Positions 26,801 to 35,417 of a DNA stretch of 64,000 bases are shown here, in pieces. Source of the DNA: Harmothoe impar (taxonomy: Eukaryota > Annelida > Polychaeta > Phyllodocida > Polynoidae); contig OX381713.1 in assembly GCA_947462335.1 (NCBI GenBank), positions 23,614,381 through 23,678,380 of the forward strand, given 5' to 3'. The notes under the pieces were generated by a model. That model saw only the letters and a list, made by a program, of their open reading frames with translations, had not been told where the DNA came from and made no database searches. A program made the translations under genes and the position numbers. Each line of letters starts with the position of its first letter. Within the stretch, counting starts at the first letter, position 1.

Positions 26801-29747
26801 AGGAGTTAGATACATATATCCGTTATAGAATTGTTCCCGTCGAAGTGGGCATGGAGCAGGACAACTCCCTGTTCATTCTTATGTTTGATCATGAATTTAG
26901 CAAAAAAAAATCTTATTGTGCTAGATTGATTCATTTTAAAAGTTAGCTCTCCACATTTCCCCCTCGTTTATGATATAAACAATATGGATTTCCATGAGGC
27001 ATTCGATATGCTTGGGCACAACATGTGGTAGGATAAACTCAAATAATTTCGGCATTCTTTTCAGTACCTCATCTATATTAAACATCTATTTACTAGAGCC
27101 AATTAAAGTTAGTTCTCGAGTAGTGCAGTATCAACAGGTTAAATGGTGTCCCCCAGGGCTCAGTATCAGGGCTCATGTATTTGCCCTTGCTAAAGTTAAC
27201 ATTACAGGATGAAAGTCTTCAAGTTTTTCCCTGAAATCAAGTTTTTTTTCAATCACAAAAAATATAATCAGGATATTTAGCTGTAGACACTCATAGGATA
27301 TATTTGATAATTACTCAATATAAACTCAATCAAACTTATTTTGTTTGTGTAATCCTATGATAAGACAGCAGAATCATCACTGGTTCATCATCAGTGGTCC
27401 TACACATACACAAACAGGCTACACCACACTGATCTCAGTGTCAAGTTTTTCTCAGCCAATTTCAAGTTAACTTGAGAAAGCTTGAAGCCCTCACTCTCTA
27501 TAGTCCTATGCATTTACACTCTTCACATGAGGCTTAGCCACTGAAACTAAGGTGCTATGCATGGAGAGTGTATGGACAGATTTCTCATTCTCCTCAGCAG
27601 GAGATAACGTCCATGACCACATGGACATGACAAATGCTTCTCCTCAGCAGGAGACGACGTCCAAGAGAATATAGACATGACATATCCTGCTGTACAGCAC
27701 AAGATAAGTGTCTATAGACACACAAACATTCTTGGTGTTCTATAATGTAGTTATGAGGTATGTTATATCGTCAAGTTTTTTTGACATAGTCGACTTTCAT
27801 CCCTGACATTAACACATTGAATATTCCTGGCATCGCATTGCAGATACGAAACCATCCTGACAAGCCAGCTGATATAGAAGTACCACTTGTCAAGACTCCA
27901 ACCGTTGTGTTTTCGTTTGCCGAGCAACAAGACATGCTGAAGGTAAATTCATTGGTTTTTCAATCAATACATGTCTACACTTCCATCTTTTCTTGTGTCT
28001 TTCCCAGGTCCAATTTATAATACATCTATAGTAATTAGTTGGATTGTGTCCTTCATGTCTTTTGGGGAGATCAATATCCTAAATTGCCTGCTACAACAAG
28101 CTTCCAACAATGATACTTTCCAGATAAAATGACATTAAAAATATACCCATATCTTAATTCTATCTAAACAGAAACAGCTACAACAGAAGATGAACCAGCA
28201 CGAGGAGGCTTTCCTCACCAAACGCATGGCCTCCCAGGACCACATCCGGGACCTGCAGGTCAAACTCACATCTTTAGAACGGGCGCTCTCCACACGTTTC
28301 ATACCCTCAGCCGAGCAGCCAACCCCGCCACTCGAAGACCTGAGGCCCACACGGGACGTGACATTAGATGTCACCGAGGGTCAAAGGTCGAAGGTCAGTT
28401 GATTGAACACTGGGAAGGATTTATATATATATACATGTATATGACTTGTGATGAGGGGCTTTCTCCAGGGTAGCTATTATGGAACGGAGGGTGCAGAGGG
28501 GAGTAGATGTAATATATCTTTCGGTTCTCATCAAGTTATGAGAAAAAAATACTGCTTCCCCATTTTATAAAGACTGTTATCATAAAAGCTGTTGCTATAC
28601 ATACTTTTTGTATCTATTGTTATTCTTGTAAACCTTTACATGCTATACATTTACCATTTTTGATACACATGTACTTTGTATTTAGTCACTAATAGATGAT
28701 ATATGACCCAACAAATGTGCAGATGACAGATGTGCCATACTTAGGAACTAATTTACGTGTCATATTTTTACATAGAGTTTAGCGTTCACGTCTTCTACGA
28801 TAAGACACCTTCTTTGCATGGATGCATGGTTTTAAGTTAAATCTCTAACCCTCTGACCGAAGAATAAAGGTGTGTTTCAGGTTTCTAGACCCTACATTGC
28901 AAAACAGGGCCTGTCTTAGAGTTCTCAAAATGCCTATATTTAAGGTGATTTATATTGCAAGACATGTTGTGTCCTTTTTTGATAATTTCTAAGGACATGC
29001 TGTACTATGAAGAAAGGAAGTATACCTAGTCTATAGATTTTATATAGTGCCACATTACCTGAAACGCACCTTTTTCCTGCCTTTCCCACTTTACATCACC
29101 TACTTTGCATGGCTTTGCTACTCACACCACCCCATTCGGGCTTGGCTTTGCAGGACTTGGTAACAGAGCCCTCGTCCCCGAAGCGTGCCTACTCCCCAAA
29201 CCGCCACAGTCTGCGACGGCAGCGGTCTCGCTCGCCATCTCCTTCTGCCTCTAGAGGGCAGCACTCGCCTCCTGCTTCTCCCACCAGAGGGAACCACCAT
29301 GCACCTTCTCATATTCCCACAAGGGGGCAGCACCAACCACCACCTCCAGGTTCTGACACCAGGGGGCAGCATGTAGAAACCGAAACCGTAGAACCAGTCG
29401 TGAATGAGTATCACTTTGTCGAACCAGAGCTATTTTCGAGTGGGTATCATTCGGAAATACCTTCAAGCGAAACCATGTCAGAGTCTGCTAAGCCGCCGCT
29501 CCCTCCCCAGCCACGCACTCCTTCCCCAGCGCCTCGACAGGGGGGCTCGCCTCAACGATCCCCGTCACCCCGTCGACGCTCAACCCCGCCTCGTATCCCA
29601 CAACCCATACCATCACAGAGATCCTCCTCCCCACAGAAACCCTCCCCGCCGAGACGGTTACAACCGCCCACTGCGGGTAGACGCAAGTCAGACTCCAGTG
29701 ACAAATCCTCACCACCCTCCAAACTTCCCACAGCTAAGCCAACATAG
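7162..29747 (+). CDS. CNTRL: Centriolin (CNTRL/CEP110), C-terminal 26 exons
   Basis: Twenty-six exons, all with GT-AG borders and matching phases, give an uninterrupted 1,421-residue C-terminal part ending at the TAG at 29745-29747. Two blocks identify it: GLVCNVPEHHHLEDYVTKLQ resembles the human centriolin segment GVLHCNVPEHHNLENEVSRL, and DEIDCLEETLARRRAELREA resembles DEIECIEKTLLKRRSELREA, in the same order and after a proline-rich region as in human. Centriolin is a maternal-centriole and midbody scaffold needed for abscission. Known orthologues have N-terminal leucine-rich repeats, which must lie upstream of the window. Introns average about 730 bases and several carry MITEs or minisatellites. 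The C-terminal tail is longer and more Ser/Pro-rich than in human. Short missed exons cannot be excluded, though no phase gap calls for one. Confidence 0.9.
9222..9475. repeat. Small inverted-repeat element with long G runs
   Basis: The left side has GGGAGTGCTCATTTCTT and the right side has the inverse AAAAATGAGCACTCCCT. Between them are three poly(G) runs and a diverged GAATAAAATTTCGAAATTTT segment. A related phrase (AAGGGAGTGGTCATT followed by a G run) occurs at 34427-34455, so this is a dispersed family. It lies in a CNTRL intron. Confidence 0.5.
9603..14864 (+). CDS. CNTRL: CNTRL coiled-coil exons 5-11
   Basis: Exons 9603-9683, 10266-10423, 11073-11286, 11652-11923, 13585-13711, 14346-14510 and 14778-14864. 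All read as charged heptad-rich coiled coil except for the acidic aromatic patch LYYELIESDFDQGDFDPL at the start of exon 7. That patch is followed by the most human-like stretch (DEIDCLEETLARRRAELREA, then EMVKEILKIIEVKDAEFQKL). Two introns carry mobile elements: a TIR element in the intron after exon 8 (11950-13159), and two in the intron after exon 9 (13739-13941 and 13998-14171). Confidence 0.85.
10029..10205. repeat. GCATCATGC-family MITE copy in a CNTRL intron
   Basis: It contains the family words GTGCATCATGC, GAGTTACTCGCCAGGGC and GCACATTAAGGCACTTTGCGG, which are shared with copies at 26487-26714, 36281-36518, 37060-37170, 37945-38000, 39957-40100 and 41084-41282. It is diverged and its ends are uncertain. 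Confidence 0.55.
11950..13159. mobile_element. Non-autonomous DNA transposon, copy A, with internal insertion
   Basis: The ends form a perfect 14-bp inverted repeat, CAGGGATGAAAGTC and GACTTTCATCCCTG, flanked by GTATTT on both sides (6-bp target duplication). The first 560 bases and the last 35 match copy B (27205-27805). Copy A also carries about 620 extra bases (about 12507-13126) that include a 14-bp minisatellite. No transposase is coded. The CAGGG start recalls hAT ends, but hAT elements normally give 8-bp duplications. Confidence 0.75.
12951..13090 (+). repeat. 14-bp minisatellite (ACACTACAGACAGC)
   Basis: About ten imperfect tandem copies of a 14-bp unit lie inside the extra segment of TIR element copy A. 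Variants include ACACTATAGACAGC and ACACTACAGCCAGC. Confidence 0.8.
13739..13941. mobile_element. MITE with long terminal inverted repeats (ACAGCCAAAAATAAT), copy 1
   Basis: Arms of about 70 bases are inverted copies of each other: ACAGCCAAAAATAATTATCT near 13739, and its complement ending in TTTTTGGCTGT at 13941. The arms contain CTCGCCTGGCGGACAAATGA and its inverse. A shorter copy with the same ends is at 40143-40265. Confidence 0.8.
13998..14171. mobile_element. Pogo/Tigger-like MITE
   Basis: The inverted ends are related: CAGAGAGACTTCGATAGTC on the left and TAGTGAGCCCTCGATAATC as the complement on the right, next to TA dinucleotides. The wording fits pogo-type ends (TA target). No coding capacity. 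Confidence 0.5.
14996..15307. mobile_element. MITE with 36-bp terminal inverted repeats (GGCCACACCA)
   Basis: The left end reads GGCCACACCA, an A run, then GTTGGTCAATGGATTTC; the right end is its inverse with a T run. The interior is poly(A/T)-rich with a repeated GAGCGA or GGCGAGCGAAATC phrase. TATA-like sequence flanks both sides, so a TA-type target duplication is likely. Confidence 0.75.
15851..20549 (+). CDS. CNTRL: CNTRL coiled-coil exons 12-17
   Basis: Exons 15851-16027, 16892-17109, 17465-17622, 17881-17954, 19217-19405 and 20496-20549. The translation is coiled coil throughout (for example SEKKVDLESLKDKVDRQQEE with a nearby RQQEELESLTSQRRAVELAI). Exon lengths of 177, 189 and 54 are multiples of three, so these exons could be skipped without a frameshift. 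The intron 17955-19216 holds a 41-bp minisatellite. Confidence 0.85.
18020..18415 (+). repeat. 41-bp minisatellite in a CNTRL intron
   Basis: About nine tandem copies of a 41-bp unit built around GGGGAAGCCATGGTATCACA and TCCTTTGGTAACCATGGTG, with unit starts near 18029, 18070, 18111, 18152, 18193 and onward. The last copies are degenerate. Confidence 0.9.
21211..21490 (+). repeat. Tandem duplication of about 140 bp
   Basis: The segment starting TCCCTTGTTAGATGTCCC near 21211 is repeated from TCCCTTTTAGATGTCCC near 21353. Both copies end in GAGACCTGGTAATTC. Identity is high, so the duplication is fairly recent. It is intronic. Confidence 0.85.
21724..26459 (+). CDS. CNTRL: CNTRL coiled-coil exons 18-23
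   Basis: Exons 21724-21825, 22977-23046, 23394-23494, 24308-24391, 25749-25970 and 26331-26459. All are alpha-helical coiled coil, rich in Glu, Gln, Arg and Leu. The acceptor of exon 22 is the less common TATAAG. Exons 18, 21, 22 and 23 are multiples of three. The intron after exon 23 carries a TTAA-type MITE and the second copy of the GGGATGAAAGTC element. Confidence 0.85.
26487..26714. mobile_element. TTAA-type near-palindromic MITE in a CNTRL intron
   Basis: The left end TTCAACCCTTTAAGGA is the inverse of the right end TCCTTAAAGGATTAA. Inside are paired TGGTGCATCATGCC and GGCATGATGC words and CTTGCCAGGGCTGCATTCA. It belongs to the same family as 36281-36518 and 41084-41282. Confidence 0.65.
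27205..27805. mobile_element. Non-autonomous DNA transposon, copy B
   Basis: It starts CAGGATGAAAGTC and ends GACTTTCATCCCTG, flanked by ACATTA on both sides (6-bp duplication). It matches copy A at 11950-13159 almost throughout but lacks that copy's 620-bp internal segment, so this is probably the basic form of about 600 bp. Confidence 0.75.
27844..29747 (+). CDS. CNTRL: CNTRL exons 24-26: last helices and Ser/Pro/Arg-rich tail
   Basis: Exons 27844-27942, 28172-28393 and 29154-29747. Exon 24 contains NHPDKPADIEVPL, roughly alignable to the human ELPADLEAIL region. Exon 25 holds the last helix (KKQLQQKMNQHEEAFLTKRM). The terminal exon codes about 197 residues of low-complexity Ser/Pro/Arg sequence with four (S/T)RG(Q/N)H repeats and many SP dipeptides, ending PPSKLPTAKPT. 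No comparable tail is present in human centriolin. SP-rich basic tails are often proline-directed kinase targets and disordered; that is inference here. Confidence 0.85.
29248..29369 (+). promoter_or_regulatory. Four CTCF-like motifs in the last CNTRL exon
   Basis: Four 14-mers each match 13 of 14 positions of the CTCF core CCASYAGRKGGCRS, all in the same orientation: CCTCTAGAGGGCAG (29248), CCACCAGAGGGAAC (29281), CCACAAGGGGGCAG (29317) and ACACCAGGGGGCAG (29356). They coincide with codons for the (S/T)RG(Q/N)H peptide repeat, so they may simply reflect a coding repeat. They sit near the boundary between two convergent genes, where an insulator would be plausible. Confidence 0.4.
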
Positions 29748-30840
29748 CATGACTTACTTAAGTTCATATATAAGACTGGCATTTGTTTCTATGTTTTATT
29801 AGTTGAGATTGAACGCTGATGCTGTCACGCTTGGGTCTATAGGATAACTGATGTTTAAGTTGCCTGGCATGCATATTTTTTTATATCCAGCAATGAATAG
29901 ACTTTAAAGGGACTAGTGTCAAGGGGAAATGGCATGGAGATTATGAAGTATTAAACTACTGTAGCACAACCGCATGATTAGAACCTATCACATGAAGAAT
30001 GCTTACACTTTATGCACTATACATTTATAAGAATGTTAACATCATTTATCTAAGTCTAGTGATGAAAGACTGACTCGTGTATTCATGATACCCTGGGAAA
30101 ACGATTTTTAGTAGATCATGACATGACTGCTGATTGTATTTCAAGCTTTTAAGATTGTAATAACCTTTTTGTTATCATGTAATGTTAAAGATTATTAGAC
30201 GTGTTTCGATGGGCCGTTTCACCCGGTATACTATTTCCTATGGATATGCATCTTGATCATGAAAACAACTTGGGCGCACAATACAAAGGTGACAGATTAT
30301 GAATTATGGCATAGAGATCTAGCATTTTTTTATATATATTTTCATGTTAGCTTTTTAGATTTGATCGGGGTTTTGGAAAATGAAACTATTATTTTTCTAA
30401 ATTATTCGCTGTAAGCCAGCATATATTTTATTTTGTCATTCGTTTTCATAGATTTGTGCTTAGCAGAGTTACATAACCAAAGAATTTATACCAAAACATG
30501 TATGTAAATATGTATTCATAAACGTAAAACTGTGATATTTTATTTTTAGTATCAGTATGTAATATGAAAGCCAAGATGGAAACTGCCTGAGAGCAAGCTG
30601 AACACATTTTGTAGTTATTTAAGAACACTGTCATTTCTTTTATAAGATATTATAAATTTAAAGAAATGATTGGATCAGAACTACCGTACATTTTAATCTT
30701 AATATGGCATTATTTCTACTAAGTGTTAAGTTAAATACTTGCAGAAATTAAATTCCGTCAATGCCACCTGTATTTTCTGTTACTGTGGAATAGTTTTTAT
30801 TGTAAATAAAAATATTTATTAAACCAAACATTGTTCCCGT
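29748..30840 (+). other. CNTRL: CNTRL 3' untranslated region with poly(A) signal
   Basis: AT-rich non-coding sequence follows the stop codon. The first good polyadenylation signal is AATAAA at 30805-30810, giving a 3' UTR of about 1.05 kb. No other gene is seen in it. Confidence 0.6.
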
Positions 30841-31306
30841 CTTTCTTCATACAAATATCTCAAAATAATGTTATTGTAATGTTTATTTCATTCGGCCATA
30901 CATACACATAGTGAGAAGCAAACAGTTTGTAATAATGCAAACGTATGCAACCAAAGGTTGTATATCACTTTTAGATCAGTGAATCTAAAACTATACTTTC
31001 AGTAAAAGAACACATATTATATAGCAACAATTTATTGTTTAACAAATCAATATCTATAAACTTCTTGTGCACTGCAGTACTTGCCATCCACTGTGTTCTT
31101 AACTGAAATAAAGTTTACCGGTATTAATACCACATGTTGCGTAAAACAGGAGAATGGAAACCCCTTGACTTACATGTCGCTATTATTCGTTCCCACTTTT
31201 CAACCCATCATACACAGATATCATCCACCTTCTTTGTAGGCAGTAGCTGTAACTCGCTGCATAATCTCAAGTAACAAATAAACATTCAACCCTATGAGAT
31301 ATAGTA
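30841..31306. other. ZNHIT6 3' UTR and convergent intergenic region
   Basis: AT-rich with no coding signal. CNTRL and ZNHIT6 transcripts run toward each other here. Their predicted poly(A) signals (30805-30810 plus, 31036-31031 minus) are about 220 bases apart without overlap. Confidence 0.5.
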
Positions 31307-32069
31307 TCAAATAGTTGCAGTGTCTATACTGCTACTGCCCATCTCCTTTGGTTTCACTTCGTTATCACATTCACTACTGTGAGTTTTGTCGTAAGCGCTA
31401 TCAGTGACCACCATCGGAACATCAGCCTTCTCGATACTAGCGTTGACTGAGGAACCATCGTCTATGTCCTTTTTGGATACTTCATCCTTATCACAGCTTA
31501 CACTTTCACTTGAAGCTAAAGCACTATTCTCACTATCCTTGCTTTCCTCCATAGCCACATCCTCAGTGTTAGAACAGGGAGCAGTGTCCCGATTTTCTTT
31601 AGAAACACTGTCACTTTGGTTTTTGCCTCTAGCTAGTTCATCGTTATCACAGCCACCTCCTTCAATTGACGCACTTTTCCCAATGCCCTTACCATCCTCC
31701 ATAGCCACATCTTCACTGTTGGAGCATGGGGCATTGTCTCTGTTATGTTCAGACGCACTCTCATCTTGATTAGCGCTATCGCTTATCGACAGTGCGTCTT
31801 TGTCGTTACTCAAGTTTTTGTCGGAGGTAGCGTCTTTTAGATCATCAACTCCCTTCTTCATCTGTAAATCTTCGTTATTATTGTCGGTGGGTTTGACTTG
31901 TACCTTTTCCTCCTCAGACTCGGATGATGATTCTTCTACTTCTTCGTCTGATACTAGTTTGTACGCATCAGCTTTCTCTTTGAAGATGACGTGTATTGAC
32001 GGGTACTCCACGATGACCTTGTTACGGAGCGACCGCTGTATCTTCTTAGTTGGATCAAGCACATAGAAC
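31307..32069 (-). CDS. ZNHIT6: ZNHIT6 last exon: core C-terminus plus acidic repeated tail
   Basis: The first 30 residues complete the conserved core ([20 protein letters not shown]). The rest is Ser/Asp/Glu-rich and contains a duplicated unit of about 49 residues: [20 protein letters not shown] is followed by [36 protein letters not shown] near the start is a typical CK2-type acidic serine cluster. The tail ends in SSIDTATI at a stop at 31307. Confidence 0.9.
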
Positions 32070-34910
32070 CTTAAAAATGAATTCAGAAATATGTTTAGAA
32101 TTCAGCGAATTGTGAATGTACGATTTATTTAGAGAACTAGGTGCGGGTCTACAGGGAGTATACATGTATGTATACATGTACCAGCATGGTTGCCATGCCC
32201 AACTGCTTAATTTCCAATGTATAATATAGAAGACTGCATGTACAATCATAACGTTGAAAATTGTACAATTCTTTTAATGTATCTAAGACAGCGCTGTTAG
32301 ATAAATCGTCCCTTGTCTGCTACTGGACTTTTTTTCTTCAAGGAAAAAAATGATATATTCCCTAAAATCCAGTCAGTAATTTGAAAAATTTAAACCTAAC
32401 TTGACCACATTTTGTGAATGAACAATTCCTACTAGTTTCGGTCTTTGCAGACCTTCGTCAGGGAATCTCTCCTTTTCTTTAATATCCCTGATTAGAATTG
32501 TCAGCAGAAGTGAACTCACCGCTGGTCATTGGCAGGACAATTTTCCTTCTTGAGGAGCAGAACTAGATTGTCGAGACCATATTTCAGGTAGCCGCGTAAT
32601 TTGTGACACACGACTGGGTCAGTCTCCGCCGGGTTGAAGATCTTACGTAAACTGTCCCCGAGTTTGTCTACGTCCACATGCCTACAGTTGAGAAGGAAGA
32701 ATGTCAGTAATTACAATTATTTACAGTGATTAAGTCCCTCCTTAGTTGGTTAGTAGGGTTTACAGAGTTGAAGTTTGTACATTTACTATGACAAACGTGC
32801 GCCTTTCTTTTACTCTGCCTATTCAGTATGAGAAATGAAATAATATTTCCGTTCAGCTGTTAACTGGGCATAGAACAATTATAAATACATTAGGGTTTGC
32901 AAACTCATTTCATAGATGCGATCGTCCATTGATGCGATCACTGTTGTAAAGGGCAAGCGGCACATAAATATGTCAAATATTTATCCAACTATTTGTGGAT
33001 GACCCGTCGCTTACTTGAGGCAGTCCCGTGGGCTATGCCTAGAGCTTAAACAAATCAACCAAGTCAATCAACTTACTTGTCAAAGTGTTTGGCCTCTGCC
33101 TGAGGAAAAACCCACTCCACAGTCCACAGGATGGTGTCGGTTCTAAAGGTCGAGAATGAAGGCATTCAATTAAATAGACATACATGATGATTTTTCTGTG
33201 AGGCTGTACCAGTTCATTAAATCTATTTAAATTAAATTAATATCTGGTTTTCCTAGGTCTGAGAGCTCATAATTGGATGGGAAATTAGGGTAAAATTTGT
33301 TCCAACTTATTCTTACACATGATTTTTAGGTCATATTATTCAAGCGAAGTACATACACATGGTAGTATTTTGTCCGGTTCTTCTGACGTTTTGTGAATAC
33401 TCTTGGAAGTAACTGCAGGGTTGTTTTCCTCTTCTTTACTTGGGCGATTAGTGTCTTCAACTATATGGATATAAACGACATATAGTTACAAAAATGATCC
33501 TAGGTTAAATTTAAACAAGTACCAAATTTAGACAAGTATCGTCTATGCTAGTTACGTGTATTCCTTGATTTCACACTGTTTAAAGCAAAGTGCATCATTT
33601 TAAAGATTTAAACTAGGAAGGCTACCTAGCCTAGTTTAATTCCTTAAAATAAAGGAAAGGTGGAAACCCTGCACTTCATTACATTTTACAAAACATATTG
33701 ATTTAAAGGTTTAGACATACATGCCAGGGCATATCTTTCCGCGTAGAGTTGACCGGATCACGGGTAGCGCTATCTGTTTTGCGTGAAACATCCTCCAGAA
33801 ACCTATAATCTGTAACAGAACAAGATCATTTTAACACTAAAAGTGTATACAATATAAATATGAAATCAACTTGTTAATATTAACGAAGAAAATTAGGGCA
33901 ATTTCAGCATTATTAAAGGGGGGTAAATTATATTGAGAAAGTATACACATGTAGTCCTAAAAGTGATCAAAGCATATACGCTAAGCTTACCATTTAGTAA
34001 ATTAATGTCTGTGAACTCTTTGGTCTTGACGTATGCTGCCTTGTCGCGGACGCCATTACAGTCGTTGTCAGCTTTGTGTCGCTTGACGCAGGGCAGGGAG
34101 CATGTGCGCACCATACAGCGGGGACAGCGGTACCGCGGTGCTACCTGCTCACACACAGCGCACCTGCAATAGGGTATTAATAATTCACGGCACTAGTCAC
34201 TAAAGACAGAGGCAAACCACAACACAGACTGAAACTGGACTGATGAATACAAATTTAACAAAATAATCATAGATCTACAGTGTTTCCAAGATTATAAAAT
34301 GGGATTTCCAGCAGCCTGAGCAGCCAGCAAAATGATTCAACAGACAACAATGCCAAAATGGTTTAAAAACAACTATTTATTCTCAAGTGACCCTTGTTTA
34401 ATAATTGGATTGAAAATTGAATTATCAAGGGAGTGGTCATTGTTTAACAACAGGGGGCTTGGTGGATTTTGGCACGAGCGCACACATTTTTTCCAGCCCC
34501 GCTCCTCAAGAGGGGTCGGAATTTTTCAGCACCCCCCCCCCCCCCCCTCTTTGAACTTGATATTTTCTTTTGTATGTTGAGACTGCGTTTGCTAGATTCA
34601 AGATGGCTTTATTGACTAATATAAAGGATACATTTTTGATTTATGTCAGCACCGAGTTTAGCATTGATGGCATTATACACAGTTTTTATATAGGAATATA
34701 TAGGCCCTACAGTTGATGGCTCCCGGCCTGTTTGCAGAGACTCAACTTCTCAAGACTCAACTTCTCAAGAGCACGCTTGGCACAGTCGTGACAGTGTCAG
34801 TGAGTGACAAAAATGGCATCCACTTGAAGCACAATTTCTAAATTATTTCCTTACTTTGGCCTTGAATCCTCCTTCCCGTTGTGTGCAGTTGACACTTCTG
34901 AACCAGCCAT
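31307..34910 (-). CDS. ZNHIT6: ZNHIT6/BCD1, box C/D snoRNA assembly factor, seven coding exons
   Basis: Minus-strand coding exons 34910-34855, 34163-33991, 33809-33721, 33460-33357, 33142-33077, 32681-32520 and 32069-31307 join in phase to 470 residues. The zinc finger HIT (CAVC, CPRC, CSLPC, H, C) is followed by [20 protein letters not shown] and [10 protein letters not shown], close to human CNGVRDKTAYISIQQFTEMN and [10 protein letters not shown]. Further on, [10 protein letters not shown] and [17 protein letters not shown] match human YYELDPYKSL and LRNKVIIEYPTLHVVLK. BCD1 family proteins act in the nucleus in box C/D snoRNP biogenesis with the R2TP/NUFIP machinery. Here an acidic region of about 240 residues follows the conserved core, whereas in human the acidic region precedes the finger. 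The gene is head-to-head with GABBR1 and tail-to-tail with CNTRL. A candidate poly(A) signal (minus AATAAA) is at 31036-31031. Confidence 0.93.
33991..34163 (-). CDS. ZNHIT6: ZNHIT6 zinc finger HIT exon
   Basis: It codes [20 protein letters not shown] and then [20 protein letters not shown]. The eight ligands of a treble-clef HIT finger are all present (C-x2-C, C-x2-C, C-x3-C, H, C). The exon ends in NLLNG at a GTAAGC donor. Confidence 0.95.
34420..34570. repeat. Copy of the G/C-run element (in ZNHIT6 intron 1)
   Basis: AAGGGAGTGGTCATTGTTTA followed by ACAGGGGG, then an 18-bp C run, resembles the element at 9222-9475. The two are diverged and the boundaries are uncertain. Confidence 0.4.
34855..34910 (-). 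CDS. ZNHIT6: ZNHIT6 first coding exon (18 codons)
   Basis: ATG at 34910 opens [19 protein letters not shown]. The exon ends in two bases (AA) before a strong GTAAGG donor and is completed to Lys by the first base of the zinc-finger exon, giving RPKCAVCEQ. The phase match and placement make it the likely start. Because the first cysteine follows within 20 residues, this protein has almost no N-terminal extension. Confidence 0.8.
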
Positions 34911-35034
34911 ATTGGAAATAAACTCCAAACACTCTATAATTAATCCAACTGCAGTTAGTTTTCTCTGATAAACATTTCACTCCCAACTCCCACGTGCGGA
35001 CGACAAAATGGCGGAGTGTGTACGCAGATGTTGA

Positions 35035-35042
35035 TGACGTCA
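35035..35042 (+). promoter_or_regulatory. Perfect cAMP response element (TGACGTCA)
   Basis: A palindromic eight-base CRE lies 125 bases upstream of the ZNHIT6 ATG and 565 upstream of the GABBR1 ATG. A one-sided CRE (TGACGTAT) lies 20 bases further on. Confidence 0.55.
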
Positions 35043-35291
35043 ACATAAACAGCGCAAACCCGTGACGTATTTCACACCGAGCTGTCAAACCTGCGGGGGC
35101 TGCGATCCCGCTCGCCACAGACATTCAGTTTCTACAGCCAACCTATGGATTTTACTCCAACGATCGGTTTCTCCGTCGTTCCCAATTAAAATGGCTCCTA
35201 TTTTGTGACCCAAGTGTGAAATAAGAGATCATTTACTCCAAGAGAAACCTACGTTTGCGGCCAATCCACATCGCGGCCCGTGCATCCGTCG

Positions 35292-35417
35292 ATGGTCCGC
35301 GGCTCTTCGAGTGATGACAGTCGGAAGAGCAGTGGCACTGGCAGTGGATGTTGCAGAGATGGGCAGGCAAGGAGTGGTTACAGTGAACCCAGCCAGGTTA
35401 TATTGCTCTCTGTGTGA
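35292..35417 (+). CDS. Possible upstream ORF in the GABBR1 leader
   Basis: ATG at 35292 opens a 41-codon frame (start MVRGSSSDDSRKSSGTGSGC) that closes with TGA 190 bases before the GABBR1 start. It is Ser/Gly-rich. It may regulate translation if the transcript starts upstream of it; it could also be chance. Coding status is unproven. Confidence 0.25.
   Translation: MVRGSSSDDSRKSSGTGSGCCRDGQARSGYSEPSQVILLSV

Noticed and set aside
29404..29802. 132-codon frame overlapping the last CNTRL exon
   Set aside because: It reads the same Pro-rich codons in another frame. The CNTRL frame is supported by splice phase.
31404..31769. 121-codon Ser/Leu-rich plus-strand frame
   Set aside because: Antisense shadow of the acidic ZNHIT6 tail.
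34843..35124. 93-codon minus frame beginning MSVASGIAAP
   Set aside because: It overlaps ZNHIT6 exon 1 in another frame. The short frame starting at 34910 fits the donor phase and joins the zinc finger correctly.
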